From Pardosa pseudoannulata (lineage: Eukaryota; Arthropoda; Arachnida; Araneae; Lycosidae): a stretch of DNA of 64,000 nt. Location: NCBI GenBank assembly GCA_032207245.1, contig CM063505.1, positions 176,901,030-176,965,029 on the forward strand, in the 5' to 3' direction. The notes under the pieces are model-generated. The model worked only from the letters and a program-made list of their open reading frames with translations. It made no database searches and had not been told where the DNA came from. The position numbers were made by a program, and so were the translations under genes. Of this stretch, positions 32,881 through 45,382 are shown one piece after another (within the stretch, counting starts at the first letter, position 1; each line of letters opens with the position of its first letter).

Positions 32881-33521
32881 TGTAACGTCATGGGATCCTC
32901 GGGTAGCGTGTGGGTGTCGAAGTGTTTATGACACGACGTACAACTTAGAAACAATAACAACGTTTATTCTTGATTAAAATGGAGTACGTACAAATTTTCC
33001 AAATGGAAATCACAGGGCTGGCTGGCTGGTGTAAACCTAAAAGTCCCAGGTTCAAGGCGAACCTAAAAAAAGGAAAATAATCTGCGGACAGGTGCCGACA
33101 GATACCGTTGTACAGGGGTACAACTGGGTCTCCTTGAGTCCCCCGCAAAGCTGGAGAAAATCTCGCAAAAAAAAAAAAAAAAAAAAAAAACCGCCGCAAG
33201 TCGAACTTCTGGTTATTTTCCAGTCCTGGAGACTCTCCGGCGAAATACTCGCGCAGCCTGAAGTCACCTTTCGCCTCTTCCCATTGGCTTTTTCTTTCCG
33301 CGTCGCTATCCTGCTAGCCTCTGATTGGCTTCTTCGGTGGTGCCTCATTATCTGACATTTTTTTGTCCCTTCTGTCCTTCTGATTCACCTCGGACACCTC
33401 AAAGCGTGGTCGAAGCGACAACCCTTTGTAGCCTAGTGTCAAAAATCCAGACAGAGTGTCGCCCTGCCATGGGCTTTAACAAAACCTCTTTGTGAAGCCA
33501 ATGGAGTGCAGCGACGTCACA
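32881..33521. mobile_element. Solo LTR, copy 1 (Gypsy-like), 641 bp
   Basis: Begins TGTAACGTCATGGG and ends GACGTCACA, i.e. TG...CA with a short imperfect inverted terminus. It is flanked by AGGG on both sides (32877-32880 and 33522-33525), a 4-bp target duplication. It is GC-richer than its surroundings and has a 24-base poly(A) tract inside. A second copy at 35597 matches over its full length. No internal gag/pol region adjoins either copy, so both arose by LTR-LTR recombination or are unrelated LTR-like elements. Small open frames on both strands are by-products. Confidence 0.8.
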
Positions 33522-33525
33522 AGGG

Positions 33526-34275
33526 CATGAGAGGGTGTGGCTCCTTTTCTACCGGTTTTAGCTCATATCAGTCTACATTATTATCAATAGGGCTCTCAAA
33601 TGGTGTCCTAACTCCTCTAAATCCCCAAACCAAACCATTGTCTTAACCTATACGGGAAATTGTTGGGAGGTTTGTACTGAAAGATTTATCTAAACACTTT
33701 CCATACAGGGGGGGGGGGATCTGCAAGTTATGCTTGACACAATTTTGAATTGGAACGCAAAAAATACAGTTAATTTTTAATTTTCGATGAACGTCATTCA
33801 TGTAATTGTCACATTTGTTGGTTGTTACTGGCAAATGTAAGAACTGTAAAAACAAATAGGAAAGTATACCTTTTTAGAGGATTTTAAAAACCGAGAATAG
33901 TTCTACTAAAAAAATTCTAAATTTATTTTTATCCTAATGATGTTATCTTTTATAAAATAAAGTGCTTGGAACAAATCAAGGACGCATTGCTTAACAGTTG
34001 ATTAGAAATAACCGTGGATTAAACACTATGCAATTGAACTTCGTGACACCTTAACATTGATTTTACGATTACTTCTAATTAGCTATAATTAAAAGAGTTG
34101 TTAATCTCGGTAAGATCAGATCTTAGGTCTATTTTTTATCAGATGAAAATGGTTTTTATAAAGTTCTTTGCATTTTTGTTGGTATTGTTTATATCTTAAT
34201 TTTGTTGTAAAGAAGAATATACTTGTGTGCAAGCTCATTTGTTGCCACTCTTCTCTACTTGTTCTCGACTCAGCA
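33526..34275. other. Intergenic
   Basis: Includes a poly(G) run at 33710-33718; otherwise nothing recognised. Confidence 0.4.
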
Positions 34276-34593
34276 GTGAACTGAAAATGGTACAGAAAAA
34301 TATGTATTTCGTGGCATTAAAGGATGACGTTAAATTCTTGAATGGTTGAATGCCGCAATCACTTATTTAGATCGACGACAGCTCGTGCATAGTTTCTTTC
34401 TTTTTTTGAAACACGCCGTTTTCAGTGATCAACAACGTGAACTGAAAATGGTACAGAAAAATATGTATTTCGTGGCATTAAAGGATGACGTTAAATTCTT
34501 GAATGGTTGAATGCCGCAATCACTTATTAGATCGACGACAGCTCGTGCATAGTTTCTTTCTTTTTTTGAAACACGCCGTTTTCAGTGATCAAC
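34276..34593. repeat. Recent 161-bp tandem duplication
   Basis: 34276-34433 and 34437-34593 are nearly identical (one missing T in the second copy), joined by a three-base junction. The unit carries no recognisable coding or RNA content. The near identity indicates a young duplication. Confidence 0.95.
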
Positions 34594-35335
34594 TACCAGA
34601 CTTACACTTAAGGTAAGTAATTCCTTTTATAAAGTCTGTGAATATATTTTTACAGTTTAACACGGCGAAGTCAATCGAAGAAGGTTTTAAGGTTAAAAAT
34701 ATGGAATTGTTTCTACTGGGTCATAGCGCTATCACATTTACAAACTGTTATAAAAAAAACCTTTGATATCTGTATTCTCACTATTTTGAAAAGTTACTCG
34801 TGCATATATGTAACTTATAGCAATACTTGGCAAATGAAAAACTGTAAATTTCTTTTTCCTGTATTTTGATTTACTTCATATTATATGCATTATAAACTCC
34901 GTCTTATTTTGAGTTGAACATGCAAATTTTAAATTATGTATACGAATTCTCTGTATTATTACAGGATAAATCTCTGAATGGAATAATTAAAAAGTTGTCT
35001 CATTATTTTGTTATACACAAATATATATATATATTAAAGTTGTCAAAATGCATTGTATTTAACTTTTTTTCTATAATTCTAAAGTTATCTAAAAATCCTG
35101 CACAAATTTACAGAACAAATTTGGAGTAAACTTGAGATGTAAAGATTATAAAAACATTTTACAGATTAAAAAAAAATTAAATGATTTGATTAGATTATAT
35201 TCTAAACTGTTTTACATTGAGTTCTAAATTACAAAACAGTTCCAATATTTACTGTGACAATCATTTTTTAAACTTGTGTCATGTCAACTCTTTAAAACTG
35301 AATGGTTTATTAGGTCCATTTTTCAAACTAGTTTA

Positions 35336-35503
35336 CGCCGAACGACAGCTGAATGATTAGAGAGCTTATCTTCGGTACCGGAGTGCGTGGGTTCGAATCC
35401 CACTGTGACATGGATGTTAGTAACCTTTCGGAATCGGCTTTAAGCAGTAGGTCCCGTCTCATCGGCAAAAACGTAAACTGTAGCCCTCCAAACCAAGCGA
35501 GTT
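35336..35503 (+). mobile_element. SINE family A (near-complete)
   Basis: Head GCCGAACGACAGCTGAATGA, B box GGGTTCGAATCCCAC (35390-35404), body GACATGGATGTTAGTAACC, TTTCGGAATCGGCTTTAAGC and AGGTCCCGTCTCAT, tail CTGTAGCCCTCCAAACC. With the copy at 4341 it is the best basis for a consensus. Confidence 0.8.
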
Positions 35504-35596
35504 TACTTGAATAATTATAAAGTGCTTTACGCATGCATTCTAGTTTGATTACAAGGTTAAATGTTACTATTCTATAGTTAAGTTTATATTAATACT

Positions 35597-36227
35597 GCAA
35601 CGTCACGGGATACTCGGGTAGCTTGTGAGTGTCTAAGTGGTTATGACATGACGTACAGCTTAGAAACGATAACAACGTTTATTCTTGATTAAAATGAAGT
35701 TAGGTACATATTTTCCAAATAGAAGTCACAGGGCTCAGGCGGGCTGGTGCAGATCTAAAAGTCCCAGGTTCAAGGCGAACCTAAAAAAAACAATCTGCGG
35801 ACAGGTGCCGACAGATACCGTTGTACAGGGGTACAACTGGGTCTCCTTGAGTCCCACACAAAGCTGGAGAAAAGCTCAAAAAAAAAAAAAAAAACCCAAC
35901 CGCCACAGGTCGAACCTCTATTCGGTTTCCGTCCTGGGGACTCTCCGGCGAAAAACTCGCACCGCCTGACGTCAGCTTCCACCTCTTCCCATTAGCTTTT
36001 TCTTTCCTCATCGCCGTCCTGGTAACCTCTGATTGGTTCCTTCGGTGGCGCCTCACAGTCTGACATTTCGTTGTCCCGTCCAATCTTCCAATTCACTTCT
36101 GGCATCTCAAGGCGTGGTCGAAGCGAAAACCCTTTGTAGTGTAGTGTCAAAAACCCAGACAGAGTGTCGCCCTTCCCTGGACTTTAACAGAACCTCTTTG
36201 AAGCCAATGGGATGTAGCGGCATCACA
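35597..36227. mobile_element. Solo LTR, copy 2 (Gypsy-like), 631 bp
   Basis: Full-length relative of the copy at 32881, beginning TGCAACGTCACGGG and ending GCATCACA, flanked by ATAC on both sides (35593-35596 and 36228-36231). The distinct target duplication proves an independent insertion rather than a local duplication of copy 1. Confidence 0.8.
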
Positions 36228-36231
36228 ATAC

Positions 36232-36729
36232 ACTTACAGTATGAAGTTTTTTAAGTATTTATAAGACTATAAATTCTTTAAAATTTTTTTTTTTAATTTT
36301 ATGGCTATTAAGATTAAACGACTAGTTTTATATTTATGTTAACGAACATGACCTAAATGAGTCTCTTTACAGTTTAACTGTTGTTTAATAACTATTAATC
36401 TTTATACTAATTGCCTTTAAAAATGGTAGAACATTTCAGATTTTGTAAGCATATTACGTTTTAAAGTTTTTAAGAAACGTTTTAAATTAAGAGAGCACTT
36501 GAGACGTTAAAACTACGACCTAACAGGCTTAGTTAAGGCTTTGATAATTTTTTTTTACTAATTAGATAACGGTGGGAATGAAGCATCCTATTCATCCTCA
36601 TAGAATTTGGTTATAAATAACGAATTCCACATTAAAAATTTTTTTTCCATACATTACGTTTTATTTCGCGATTTATCTTTTAACTTGTCTAATTTCTTGC
36701 GGGTTTGTAAAGAAGTAGCTGGAGAAATA
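36232..36729. other. Intergenic, AT-rich
   Basis: Nothing recognised. Confidence 0.4.
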
Positions 36730-37252
36730 TTAACACATTGTGTGCGGGTACATTTCGCAGCGGAATTGTACCGGGAGCGGGCGTTTTGAGCGTAAATTTA
36801 GTTATTCAGTTAAATCTCAATAGATCGAAAATTATTTAATTTTTTAACCAACTTTTCGTATTTTATATTGAAACATATAAACAAATATATAAATAGAAAT
36901 ATATAAATAACAACCATAAGATTTTTGTAAACAAAAAATATATTTTTTAGTGGATAAATTTATAATAGTATCGTAAATATGAAAAATCAAATAGAAATAG
37001 TAGTATATAGTTTTAATTTTTTCCCGTTCTGTGGTTCCGCATCGACTGATGTAAAAACTAGTTTTTGTCTAAATTTTTCCAGAATCTATGTAGTAGACAA
37101 GAACATTCGGCTTTGTTTTCCTGTATATGCCGTTATTTTTGTACCCACAAACAAACCATGTTGTTACACTAACCCGTACTAGTACGTGACCCGCGCTCAA
37201 GTATCAATCGTCAGAAAACGTACTAGTACGTGTCCCGCATACAATGTGTTAA
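36730..37252. mobile_element. TTAA-flanked piggyBac-type MITE
   Basis: The left end TTAACACATTGTGTGCGGG pairs with the inverted right end TTAACACATTGTATGCGGG, about 19 bp with one mismatch, with intact TTAA on both sides. Near the right end ACTAGTACGTGACCCGC is repeated as ACTAGTACGTGTCCCGC, a subterminal direct repeat. No transposase. Confidence 0.8.
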
Positions 37253-38440
37253 TGATCACTGAGTTTCCTTAATCAACTGATTAAATCCATTGTATCGTTA
37301 TTCAACACGTTCAATTAAGTGCCACACTAATTAAGATTTGACAATAATAATTTTCTTTCACTTAGGTAAAAAGAGACAAAGAAGAGAGAGGACCTAATCT
37401 CAATTTCAAATATATATAATAATGAGTGCCTTTGTAGATCTAATTGGTGTGCCAAGGCTGTACTCTTGGGAACTCTTGTAGATACCTTGTGTGTTATTTC
37501 GATTGATGGATGATAATGTGGACTCCAGTCTCACCGCTGGTATGGGGCCTTCTAAATATATTGGGATGATTCTGTAAGGCGGATGCGCTGGAATATTTCT
37601 GGTCGTTACGAGATGTCGAGATCTTTCTTGGGCCCAACTCTTTTGATCCCCGTACTCTGTCCTCTACTCCTGAACACTTGCCGTCGAGCTCAAAGCTATT
37701 CTCCTTGGACTCCCGAAGTCTCACTGTCACAATCATCTCCTCCCACTTCTGACTTCTTGACCTCCCTTCTAACTTCTCTACTCGACTCCCGAACCCTGAA
37801 AGTCGAACTCATCTCCTCGACTCGACTGCCGAAACCCCTTCCTCTTGACTTTTCTTATTTTATTATTTTCATCTCTGTCTCTTCTTACTTCTTTTCGTCC
37901 AATCGGGAGAGTTGTATAAATCTATTGGATAACTCCTTTACCCTTCCCTGAAACTTTAAACATGGGAAAACATTCCCCCTTCAAATTGGGCGCTGACCCT
38001 TAGGGACTCATAAATAACTCCACAAAGGTGCATTCTTATTTAGTGTCATGTACGGGGACGTGATTCTAATCTGGGACTAGGATCAGAACCCCGCACACTA
38101 CGAAAAAAATCCGTTAAAATAATTTTATGGTCTTCTGCCCTTTACAAAAGATGTGATGAGGTCAGATTTAGATCCCAAGCATTTTACTTCTCGTATTAAT
38201 TAATAGGAATTATATTAATTAATCATATTATTTATACCAATTATAATAATGATCTAAATCGCCTTATCACAATAGGCCTAAGTGTTCGTCAACGTGTTAA
38301 TTTCATGAACGAACACTAAAAAATTAGAATTATTTTTTCCTTTTATCTAAATCCTATAAGAAGTTATCTTTTTTAGTCAAAAATTGGTTTAGAAACCGTT
38401 TATTACGGTTTAAAATGTGTGAACTTTTCCTATTGACTGT
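37253..38440. other. Intergenic with a CT-rich block
   Basis: 37570-37960 is rich in CTC/TCC and ACTCCCGAA-type phrases on the plus strand, giving open frames on both strands (e.g. 37583-37951). The translation is Ser/Leu-rich and matches nothing I know. It is compositionally similar to, but not obviously homologous with, the block at 55.4-55.9 kb. Confidence 0.4.
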
Positions 38441-38645
38441 ATTTTATTGATGGGTGAATTAATCGTTAGAAATTTCCTATAGTCACAGATGTTATTGAAT
38501 TTGTTGTAATTGAGCTATTATATATTACCCCGTCCAATTTTACCCAATGGAGATATATTAGTATATGTGTCTGCTCTAAAATGCACATATCTAAGAAATC
38601 TCTTTTCGGTTGGATCACTTTTTTTTATTTCGAAAGGTAAGTAAG
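38440..38645 (-). repeat. Diverged repeat shared with 42005-42200 (opposite orientation)
   Basis: CTCTTTTCGGTTGGA and CACCCA-flanked AT-rich sequence here are the reverse complement of 42010-42185, including a GAAAG/GTAAG donor-like junction in both copies. Identity unknown. Confidence 0.5.
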
Positions 38646-38939
38646 AAACATTTTAAACATCTCTTCCCTAAATTCTTGATTATTATGTTCACTTATTGCA
38701 AGTTATTTTATAAACTTCTAAGATATACTTCGGACTATTTCAAAACATTTTGGCAGCTTCGGTAAATCCAAACTCGTGGAAAAGTTTCTATATCAAAAGG
38801 AAATGCTCTTCATTTTACCTTGTAAAAACTAATCAAAAATATCTACGATTAAGGAATTCGCCGCAATTAAAAAAATGTCTCCAAATTTTGGTAATTTAAA
38901 AACGTTTTTAAACAAATGTGGATGTCACACTTCTTGTTA

Positions 38940-39005
38940 CACCCCTACTCCAAAGGCAATAGGGCTCATGAAAGAAAACAGTAAACTGTAGAGCGCTAAA
39001 CTTTC
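38940..39005 (+). mobile_element. SINE family A tail fragment
   Basis: GGGCTCATGAAAGAAAACAG then TAAACTGTAGAGCGCTAAAC corresponds to the distal body and tail of family A. The head is absent. Confidence 0.4.
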
Positions 39006-39057
39006 CTATTCCTTCCTGCTATTTGAAATTTAATTCCTTACTTTTTTTTTCTTAATT

Positions 39058-39962
39058 TTAACCCATATTGGACAGCTGTCCTATAAACAGGACAGCAAAT
39101 AGAATTCCATTTAATAATAAAGTTATAAATATTTTCTGAGTGGATTTTATTTTAAAATCTTTAAAATAGACACACTTTATCATAGTAACAAAAAAAAAAA
39201 ACTGAGAAATCAAAATATATTGTATTGTAAAATTTATTTTTAGCAACCCCTTAAAAATTGTCATTTTTTAATCATTATTTTTTTATCTATTATTATTTTT
39301 TTTTCAAACATAGTGGAGGTTACTTGTAGTATTCCAGACATTGGCACTATATTAGTAAGTAAAGCTAGGTCCAGAAAACGGTATTATGACACCAAACATT
39401 TTATCCATTTTAACGATAATTCTTCAATTGATCCACAAGATCGTTATTATAAAATTCGACCTTTTTATGACAAAATCAGCATAACCTTGAAGCAATTTGG
39501 TATATTTTCTGAAAATCTCACCATCGATGAAAGAATGGTAAAATATTTTGGAAGGCACAGTTGCAAGATGTTCATGAAAAATAAACCTGAAAATTTGGAT
39601 ATAAATTTTGGGTATTAGCATCCTACAACGGATATCCTTTTTCTATTACCGCTTACCAAAATTGCCAGTTCAAGAACTGCAAAAGAAAAGCAATAACAGT
39701 GTGCTTAAAATGTAATGTTGAACTTTGCTTTGAATGCTTTCCCAAATTTTACCTACGAATCAGCCTAATGCAAAGTATGTGATATTTGTTAAATTTTAGT
39801 AGTGTGACCGTTGGTCTAATTATAGGACAGCTAATTACTTAAATTTAAAATTGTTTTTTAAAATTTTGGTTTTATATGCTTAGTTACACCATATTTAATG
39901 TTATCGATAAAGTTTTAAAAGTTTTCAGAAATATTTAGTAGGTGTGGTACAATATGGGTTAA
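39058..39962 (+). mobile_element. Internally deleted piggyBac transposon
   Basis: TTAA flanks (39058-39061, 39959-39962) with inverted termini TTAACCCATATTG and CAATATGGGTTAA, plus an inner GGACAGC repeat near both ends. The plus-strand frame at 39313-39618 gives KIRPFYDKI, KQFGIFSENL and IDERMVKYFGRHS. The Asp of IDE is the first catalytic aspartate of piggyBac transposases. After a frameshift near 39600 the frame resumes with FWVLASYNGYPFSITAYQ. It then jumps straight to the C-terminal Cys-rich finger (CKRKAITVCLKCNVELCFEC), so the middle of the catalytic domain is deleted. Inactive. Confidence 0.9.
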
Positions 39963-40600
39963 TGAGTGGTTTTTTCCAATTAGTAGAGCTCAGAGAATAA
40001 CTGGGCCGGTTTTGAGCTCTAAAGTCTACTTTTGGGCTAATAAGAATATGAGTTTTTCACGAAAGCGACAGGTTTCAAACCCGCGGAAGGGCATCATTGT
40101 GTGTAAAATGAAGGTTGTGTGCCATGTTATTAACCTTTTGTTTTTATAATTCTTAGATTCTGATTGAAAACCTAAAAATCAAGGATTGTGTTCGATCTTC
40201 GGAACTGTGGTAAATCTATAGCCATTATACTGGGAAATAACTCTAAAATTAATTCTGAATTATTAAAAAACAGATTTCATTGCACGTGTATTATTTCCTG
40301 ATTTCTGAAATGACGGCCATATTAGATTTCTTTCGTGGAAATATGGCGAACATTCTATCGTCTACATAGATTGCCATCTTAAGTCACAATAAGAATAATT
40401 ACAAATAGTTTTGACAACCATTAAATCATTCACCATATTGAGGAGGAGGATATAAGTGGTCCTTCCCTTAGTGGTCAGTATTTCAATTATCAATGCAGCC
40501 CAGCGCCCCTACAGGATTGGTCTATAAATGGGAGAAGGTATAGATGAAATATATAGGAGATCGTGCAACAACTAGTAAACTAAGTACATAACCACCCCAC
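39963..40600. other. Intergenic
   Basis: Nothing recognised. Confidence 0.4.
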
Positions 40601-40621
40601 CCTCTTTTTTAAGTGTATATA

Positions 40622-40976
40622 CTTTTATAGAGTTTCTGTATCACAAGCCCTCTAGCGGCCACTACAAAACCCGAATAAAGCGGCACCTAGCGTTGGGTAA
40701 GTACAACATTGTAAGCTAGAATGTAATAACTAGAAACCAGGTATATACCCAACCCACCCTCCCTCTACTTCTATAGATTTTCAATATCACAAGCCTTCTA
40801 GCGGCCACTAAAAAACCCAAATAAAGCGCCACCTAGCGTTGTTGCTAAAATCCATTTGGTTGAAGTGTCTTGTAACAAGACTTCTAAATATTCAGAAAGC
40901 GTTTCCAATCCGCCCATCTACATGCAGTTTCTTTTATAGTTGTTCGGTGTTAAAAGCCCTCTATCGGCTTATGTTA
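40622..40976. repeat. Degenerate tandem repeat, period about 146 bp
   Basis: 40622-40695 and 40768-40841 share CTCTAGCGGCCACTA, CAATAAAGCGCCACCTAGCG-type phrases and flanking CCACCCTC blocks. A third, more decayed unit lies near 40928-40976. Confidence 0.75.
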
Positions 40977-41547
40977 AACAATTTGTAGGAACAGTTACAC
41001 TTAGAGAGTGGTATAACTAAGCAATGCGGTTTACTCCCATTATAGCAGAGTGTACTTTATCAAATAAGATCCCGGAGAGAAGCTGTCAACGTGTTAAGCT
41101 CCGAACCTTCCATCGCAATTCATTTTTATAGTTTCTTTCCCCTAGCTGTTGACAGTGCAACTCACTATAGTAATGCTCTCTTTGTAATTTTTCTATATGT
41201 TAAATTGGTCGCGGTGATCAGTCGGCAAATGTGCCTATTTCTAGAACCAAACGGTTGCGAGTTCCAGCCAAGGATCCACCGTGTTCATTAATGGCACATG
41301 ATAGGTTCATGGTACCGATGTTCTCTGGATTTTGGGGTCATACCTTAATCTACACGTATTCGCCAGGGATACTACATGAGCAACAACTTTCTAACTGTGT
41401 TTGGCAGTAAGATGCAAGTCTGCATTGCCAGCTGCTGTGAAAGAAAGTGATATATAAAATGATGGTCACCAAAAAAGTATAAAACTTTATTTGATATTTA
41501 GAGCCTTTTAAGCATTGTCCTCTACAAAGCTGTAGATTTTTTTAACC

Positions 41548-41672
41548 GTTTTATTATGGGAGCGGCCAACACTATTCCCCATGAAGGGACAGCAAAATTA
41601 CATCCAAGCCTTACACGTGAATCAATTCCGAACACAACATGCTAACCACTACACAATCTGGACAGTTGAAAG
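41548..41672 (-). mobile_element. SINE of a different family (family B)
   Basis: On the minus strand GTGTAGTGGTTAGCATGTTG followed by GGAATTGATTCACG has the spacing of tRNA A and B boxes. A body ending in CCCTTCATGGGGAATAGTG and an A-rich tail follow. Present in both copies of the segmental duplication (second at 61155-61283). Confidence 0.6.
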
Positions 41673-42004
41673 TATTAAATAAGTATCCTAGAAAGGGAAC
41701 ATTCTTTCACTGATTTTCCTGGAACTTATAGAATAGATTTAATTCATACTCTGCTATGTTGGGACAACTGTGAGAATTTTCAAACGATATCATTAACAGA
41801 TAAATACTATCTCAAGGGTGGTACTTTATTGCGGTCGACAGGACGTTTACGTCGACTTCGGAAAACATGAAGTTGATACAGGAGAGTTCGGTACTCCATT
41901 CTGAAAAAGGTCGACCCTGACACTCTATCGGACGAGATATTATTTGTAATATGGCGTATATAAAAACAAACGTTAGTGATGAAAACCGTATTAAAATATG
42001 TAAT

Positions 42005-42200
42005 GCTTACCTTTCGAAATATAGGACAGTTCTGAAGGTGTTCCAACCGAAAAGAGATTTGTCAGATATCTGCATTTGAAGTAGACACATATACTAATAA
42101 ATCTCCATTGGGTACAATTGGACGCTAAATGTTTTCAAAAGCATCGAAATAAATCATATAACAGCTCAATTATAGTGATAATTCCCCTAAACATGAAATT
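42005..42200 (+). repeat. Diverged repeat shared with 38440-38645
   Basis: Lies in the segment of duplication copy 1 that copy 2 lacks, so it probably arrived by insertion. Confidence 0.5.
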
Positions 42201-43835
42201 AACAGACAATTAACAAAAAATTTCTAAATTTATAAAATTTTTAGGGTTATTCCAACTAGTGAAATACACTAGAAAGATATTAAAATTTGAATTTTCTGTT
42301 AAAAACATTTTGGCGCACACATGTTAAAGGTATGGAAGCTGTCAGATAGCCTATCAATTCTAAAAATCATACAATAAGCAAATAGGTCTGTTACAATGTA
42401 CGTATAATTTAATTAGTACTCATAACATTGAGCTCCCTATAGCTCTAAGCCAGGGTGTGCTTGGCCAAAATAATGCTTAATACTTAATTCTCCAAACATC
42501 ACATTTTATTATTCTTAACCATTATTTACAGTTATAGACATATAATTAGGATAGTATAATGGCACAAAATTAAACGATTTATTCAATTTAATAATCTCTA
42601 CTAAATATTCTTTAAGTATGAAGTGGTGACTATAGTGTTAAAGGCAGTGACTTTCTCTGAACGTAGGTGAATGGGCGATTACACTAACGGCGACCGGCAA
42701 TGGACATCTGTAGTAGAGCACTTGAAGCTGGGGCGTTCTTTACAGGAACGGAGCTTGGTCTTTACTCCTTATAGGCAGGAGAATCAGCACCCACAATCAG
42801 ATCGACCCACCTCTGGAGAGCACGGTTACGGAAATATCAGGAGAGAACTCTCTCTCGGATCATCGACTCTCTCCTTCACACGTCTAATCGTTTTTGCAGT
42901 CCCAATAAGATTTGCCCACAGCAATAAATATTAGGTGTAACCCTTTTTTTGTTTGCTATGAGCATTTTGGATCCTCCTCCAGATTCATCCCATGGTCTGT
43001 ATCCCTTTTCCCATGGGAACCTCTTGACGTTGCAGGTGGCAACAGGTCCTGACCCCTTAGTCTTAGGTGACCCCTGTCCAATACTTCACCTTAATGGGCT
43101 ATTAACTTCTTAGTTCGTTTCCATTGCCACAAGCCTCCCGTGTTGTCTCTGAATCAAGTCATTCCTTCACAAATCACCTTAATATTCATCTACATAATAC
43201 AAATCTTTGCCTTTGGCAGGATTAATTTGCTAAGTTTAACTTACTGCAAGGTCATTACCAATGGATCTCATTATTTATAGATAAAAATGCATTATTTTAA
43301 AATAACGGCACAAAGGATTCAATCAACTGATTAAGGAAATCATATTATCAGAAATATTTATACAGATACATTTTTACAAATTCGCAAGAAATGTAGTTAA
43401 AGTAAAAAGATAAATTGCCAAAAACATTAATGTATGTTAAGAAATATTTGAAAATGTGCAGTTCGTTATTTATTACCAAATTCTAAGAGGATAAATATCA
43501 TGTTGAACACAGTCGAGATGTCATCTGTGCCCTTGAGCAACAGGTTTTGATCCGATCAGTGAAAAATTGATCAAAGCGTTATCAGCTTTTCTTGCTAAAT
43601 CTGTTAGATCGTATTTTGGAAGTGCTCTCTTACTTAAAAGTTTTCATTAAAATGTTTATTTTTGGCTCCATGCTGTAAATAAAATCAGGAGGGTTCTTTA
43701 AATTTTGAATAGCTACTGTTTAATAGATTAATGATCATTGAAAAAAATAGCTAAAATACACAATGATTCATTCAGATCACGTTTGTTAACACAAGTATAA
43801 ACTTAGCAAGTCTTGAATTTGTTAATAAACGCAAA

Positions 43836-45379
43836 ATAAAAAAATTTCCCCCAACACATATAGAACATTTTAAAACTAGATTTTTATTACGAGAAAAGTG
43901 AATTACATGAAAAATATACAGCGTTTCCAATATCTTGATGGGATTTAAGCAAATTACTTCCGCATAAAATAAAAAAGTTAAAAAATCCACACTTTAAATT
44001 AAAAAAAGTTATTACTTGAATTAAAAAGGAAGAACAAATTCAATAAATTTGTTTTCCCAATGCTACGTTGACAACATTTCATACTTTCTTAATGGCTTTC
44101 GCTCTTTCAGTAAATTGAGCTCATTAAAATAAAGCCCTTTGAAATTAGCGTGACAGACTGTAAAGAAAAATAAACATTACGATATTACATTTATAGACAC
44201 TGGTATAACAGAGTTACCAACTGTTCAGTTAAACTAGCTTGGAAAAAAAATAGATATGTTGTCACGCATAAAATTTTTTGCACCCAATACCCGTTCAATT
44301 TTAAGGGGACGTGTTAACCTTTTAAAAGAAAACAAGTTTATTCTAAATATTAAAGTAAATATTGGGATCGTTTTGTATCTTAGGATCCAATTTAAAGCAG
44401 GCCAAGAAAATAAAATCTATGGAAACAAGTCTTTTTTTTTAAAACAGGTAAAACGTTTTTAAAATTTCAAGTATTAATACTTTTGCACTAAAACCCTCTT
44501 TAAGATCTTTTAAAGCTCCCTACACAAGTCTGTAGATGAATTTGATATATCAGGATTTATATTTAAAAAAAAACATTACTGATACAGTGAAACCAAGCCT
44601 TTTGACAGTTTTTTTTTACATCAATCACTTTTTTAAATTCAGTGTTATCCTTATATATTATAAAAAATCTTTTTAGAAAATTTAATGCTTGTATCAACAC
44701 AAAATAAATAGAATAACTTTATAATTATGAAAGCATGGAAAAGAATATTCCTAGATAGTAAAATCACAGATCCAAATTATGTTAATTTCTCGGTTATTCA
44801 TCGGTTATGTGACAAAAGGACAAAGAATAATGTAAAAAATTAAATATTTTATGTATATTATAAGGGCTTAAAACTGATTTTTAAAAGAAATATAACAAGC
44901 AGCACGCTGGATATTGAAAATATAAAACCGTAATTTAACTGGAACACTTATCGGAAAAATTCGCTATATCTGGTATAATCCATATAAGAGGAAAAGAAAT
45001 GTGGAAGAAAAGCCATTTATAGCTCTTATAAATTAAAAAAAAGGGCCTCCCCATACCTAAAATTATATGCATAAATTTAAACACATCGAAGACACAAATT
45101 TCAAATTTTCCATCCATGTTTATAATATGAGCCAATTTAAACAATTCGTTATTTTTAAAGAAGCTGTTAAATTGACTCAGTCGTAGGAAACCAGGGTAAA
45201 CAGTATAAGAAATCACCAACTTAAAAAAAATAGTGTGTATTTACCTTAGATGGCCATAAGAAACCTCGTGTATCAAAGTAAAAGAGCCCCGTAGCTGTGA
45301 ATGACACTCTACGAATTCATAAGAACAGAAAAAAACATGCGCCATCCAGCAACAAACAATCAACAAACCTCACTACCAT
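43836..45379. other. AT-rich segment unique to duplication copy 1
   Basis: No counterpart in copy 2 and no recognisable coding capacity; open frames of 68-94 codons look random. Confidence 0.4.
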
Positions 45380-45382
45380 TTA

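Noticed and set aside
32945..33355. Lys- or Phe-rich open frames around the poly(A) tract
   Set aside because: They come from the internal poly(A) run of the solo LTR and recur in copy 2 with different frames.
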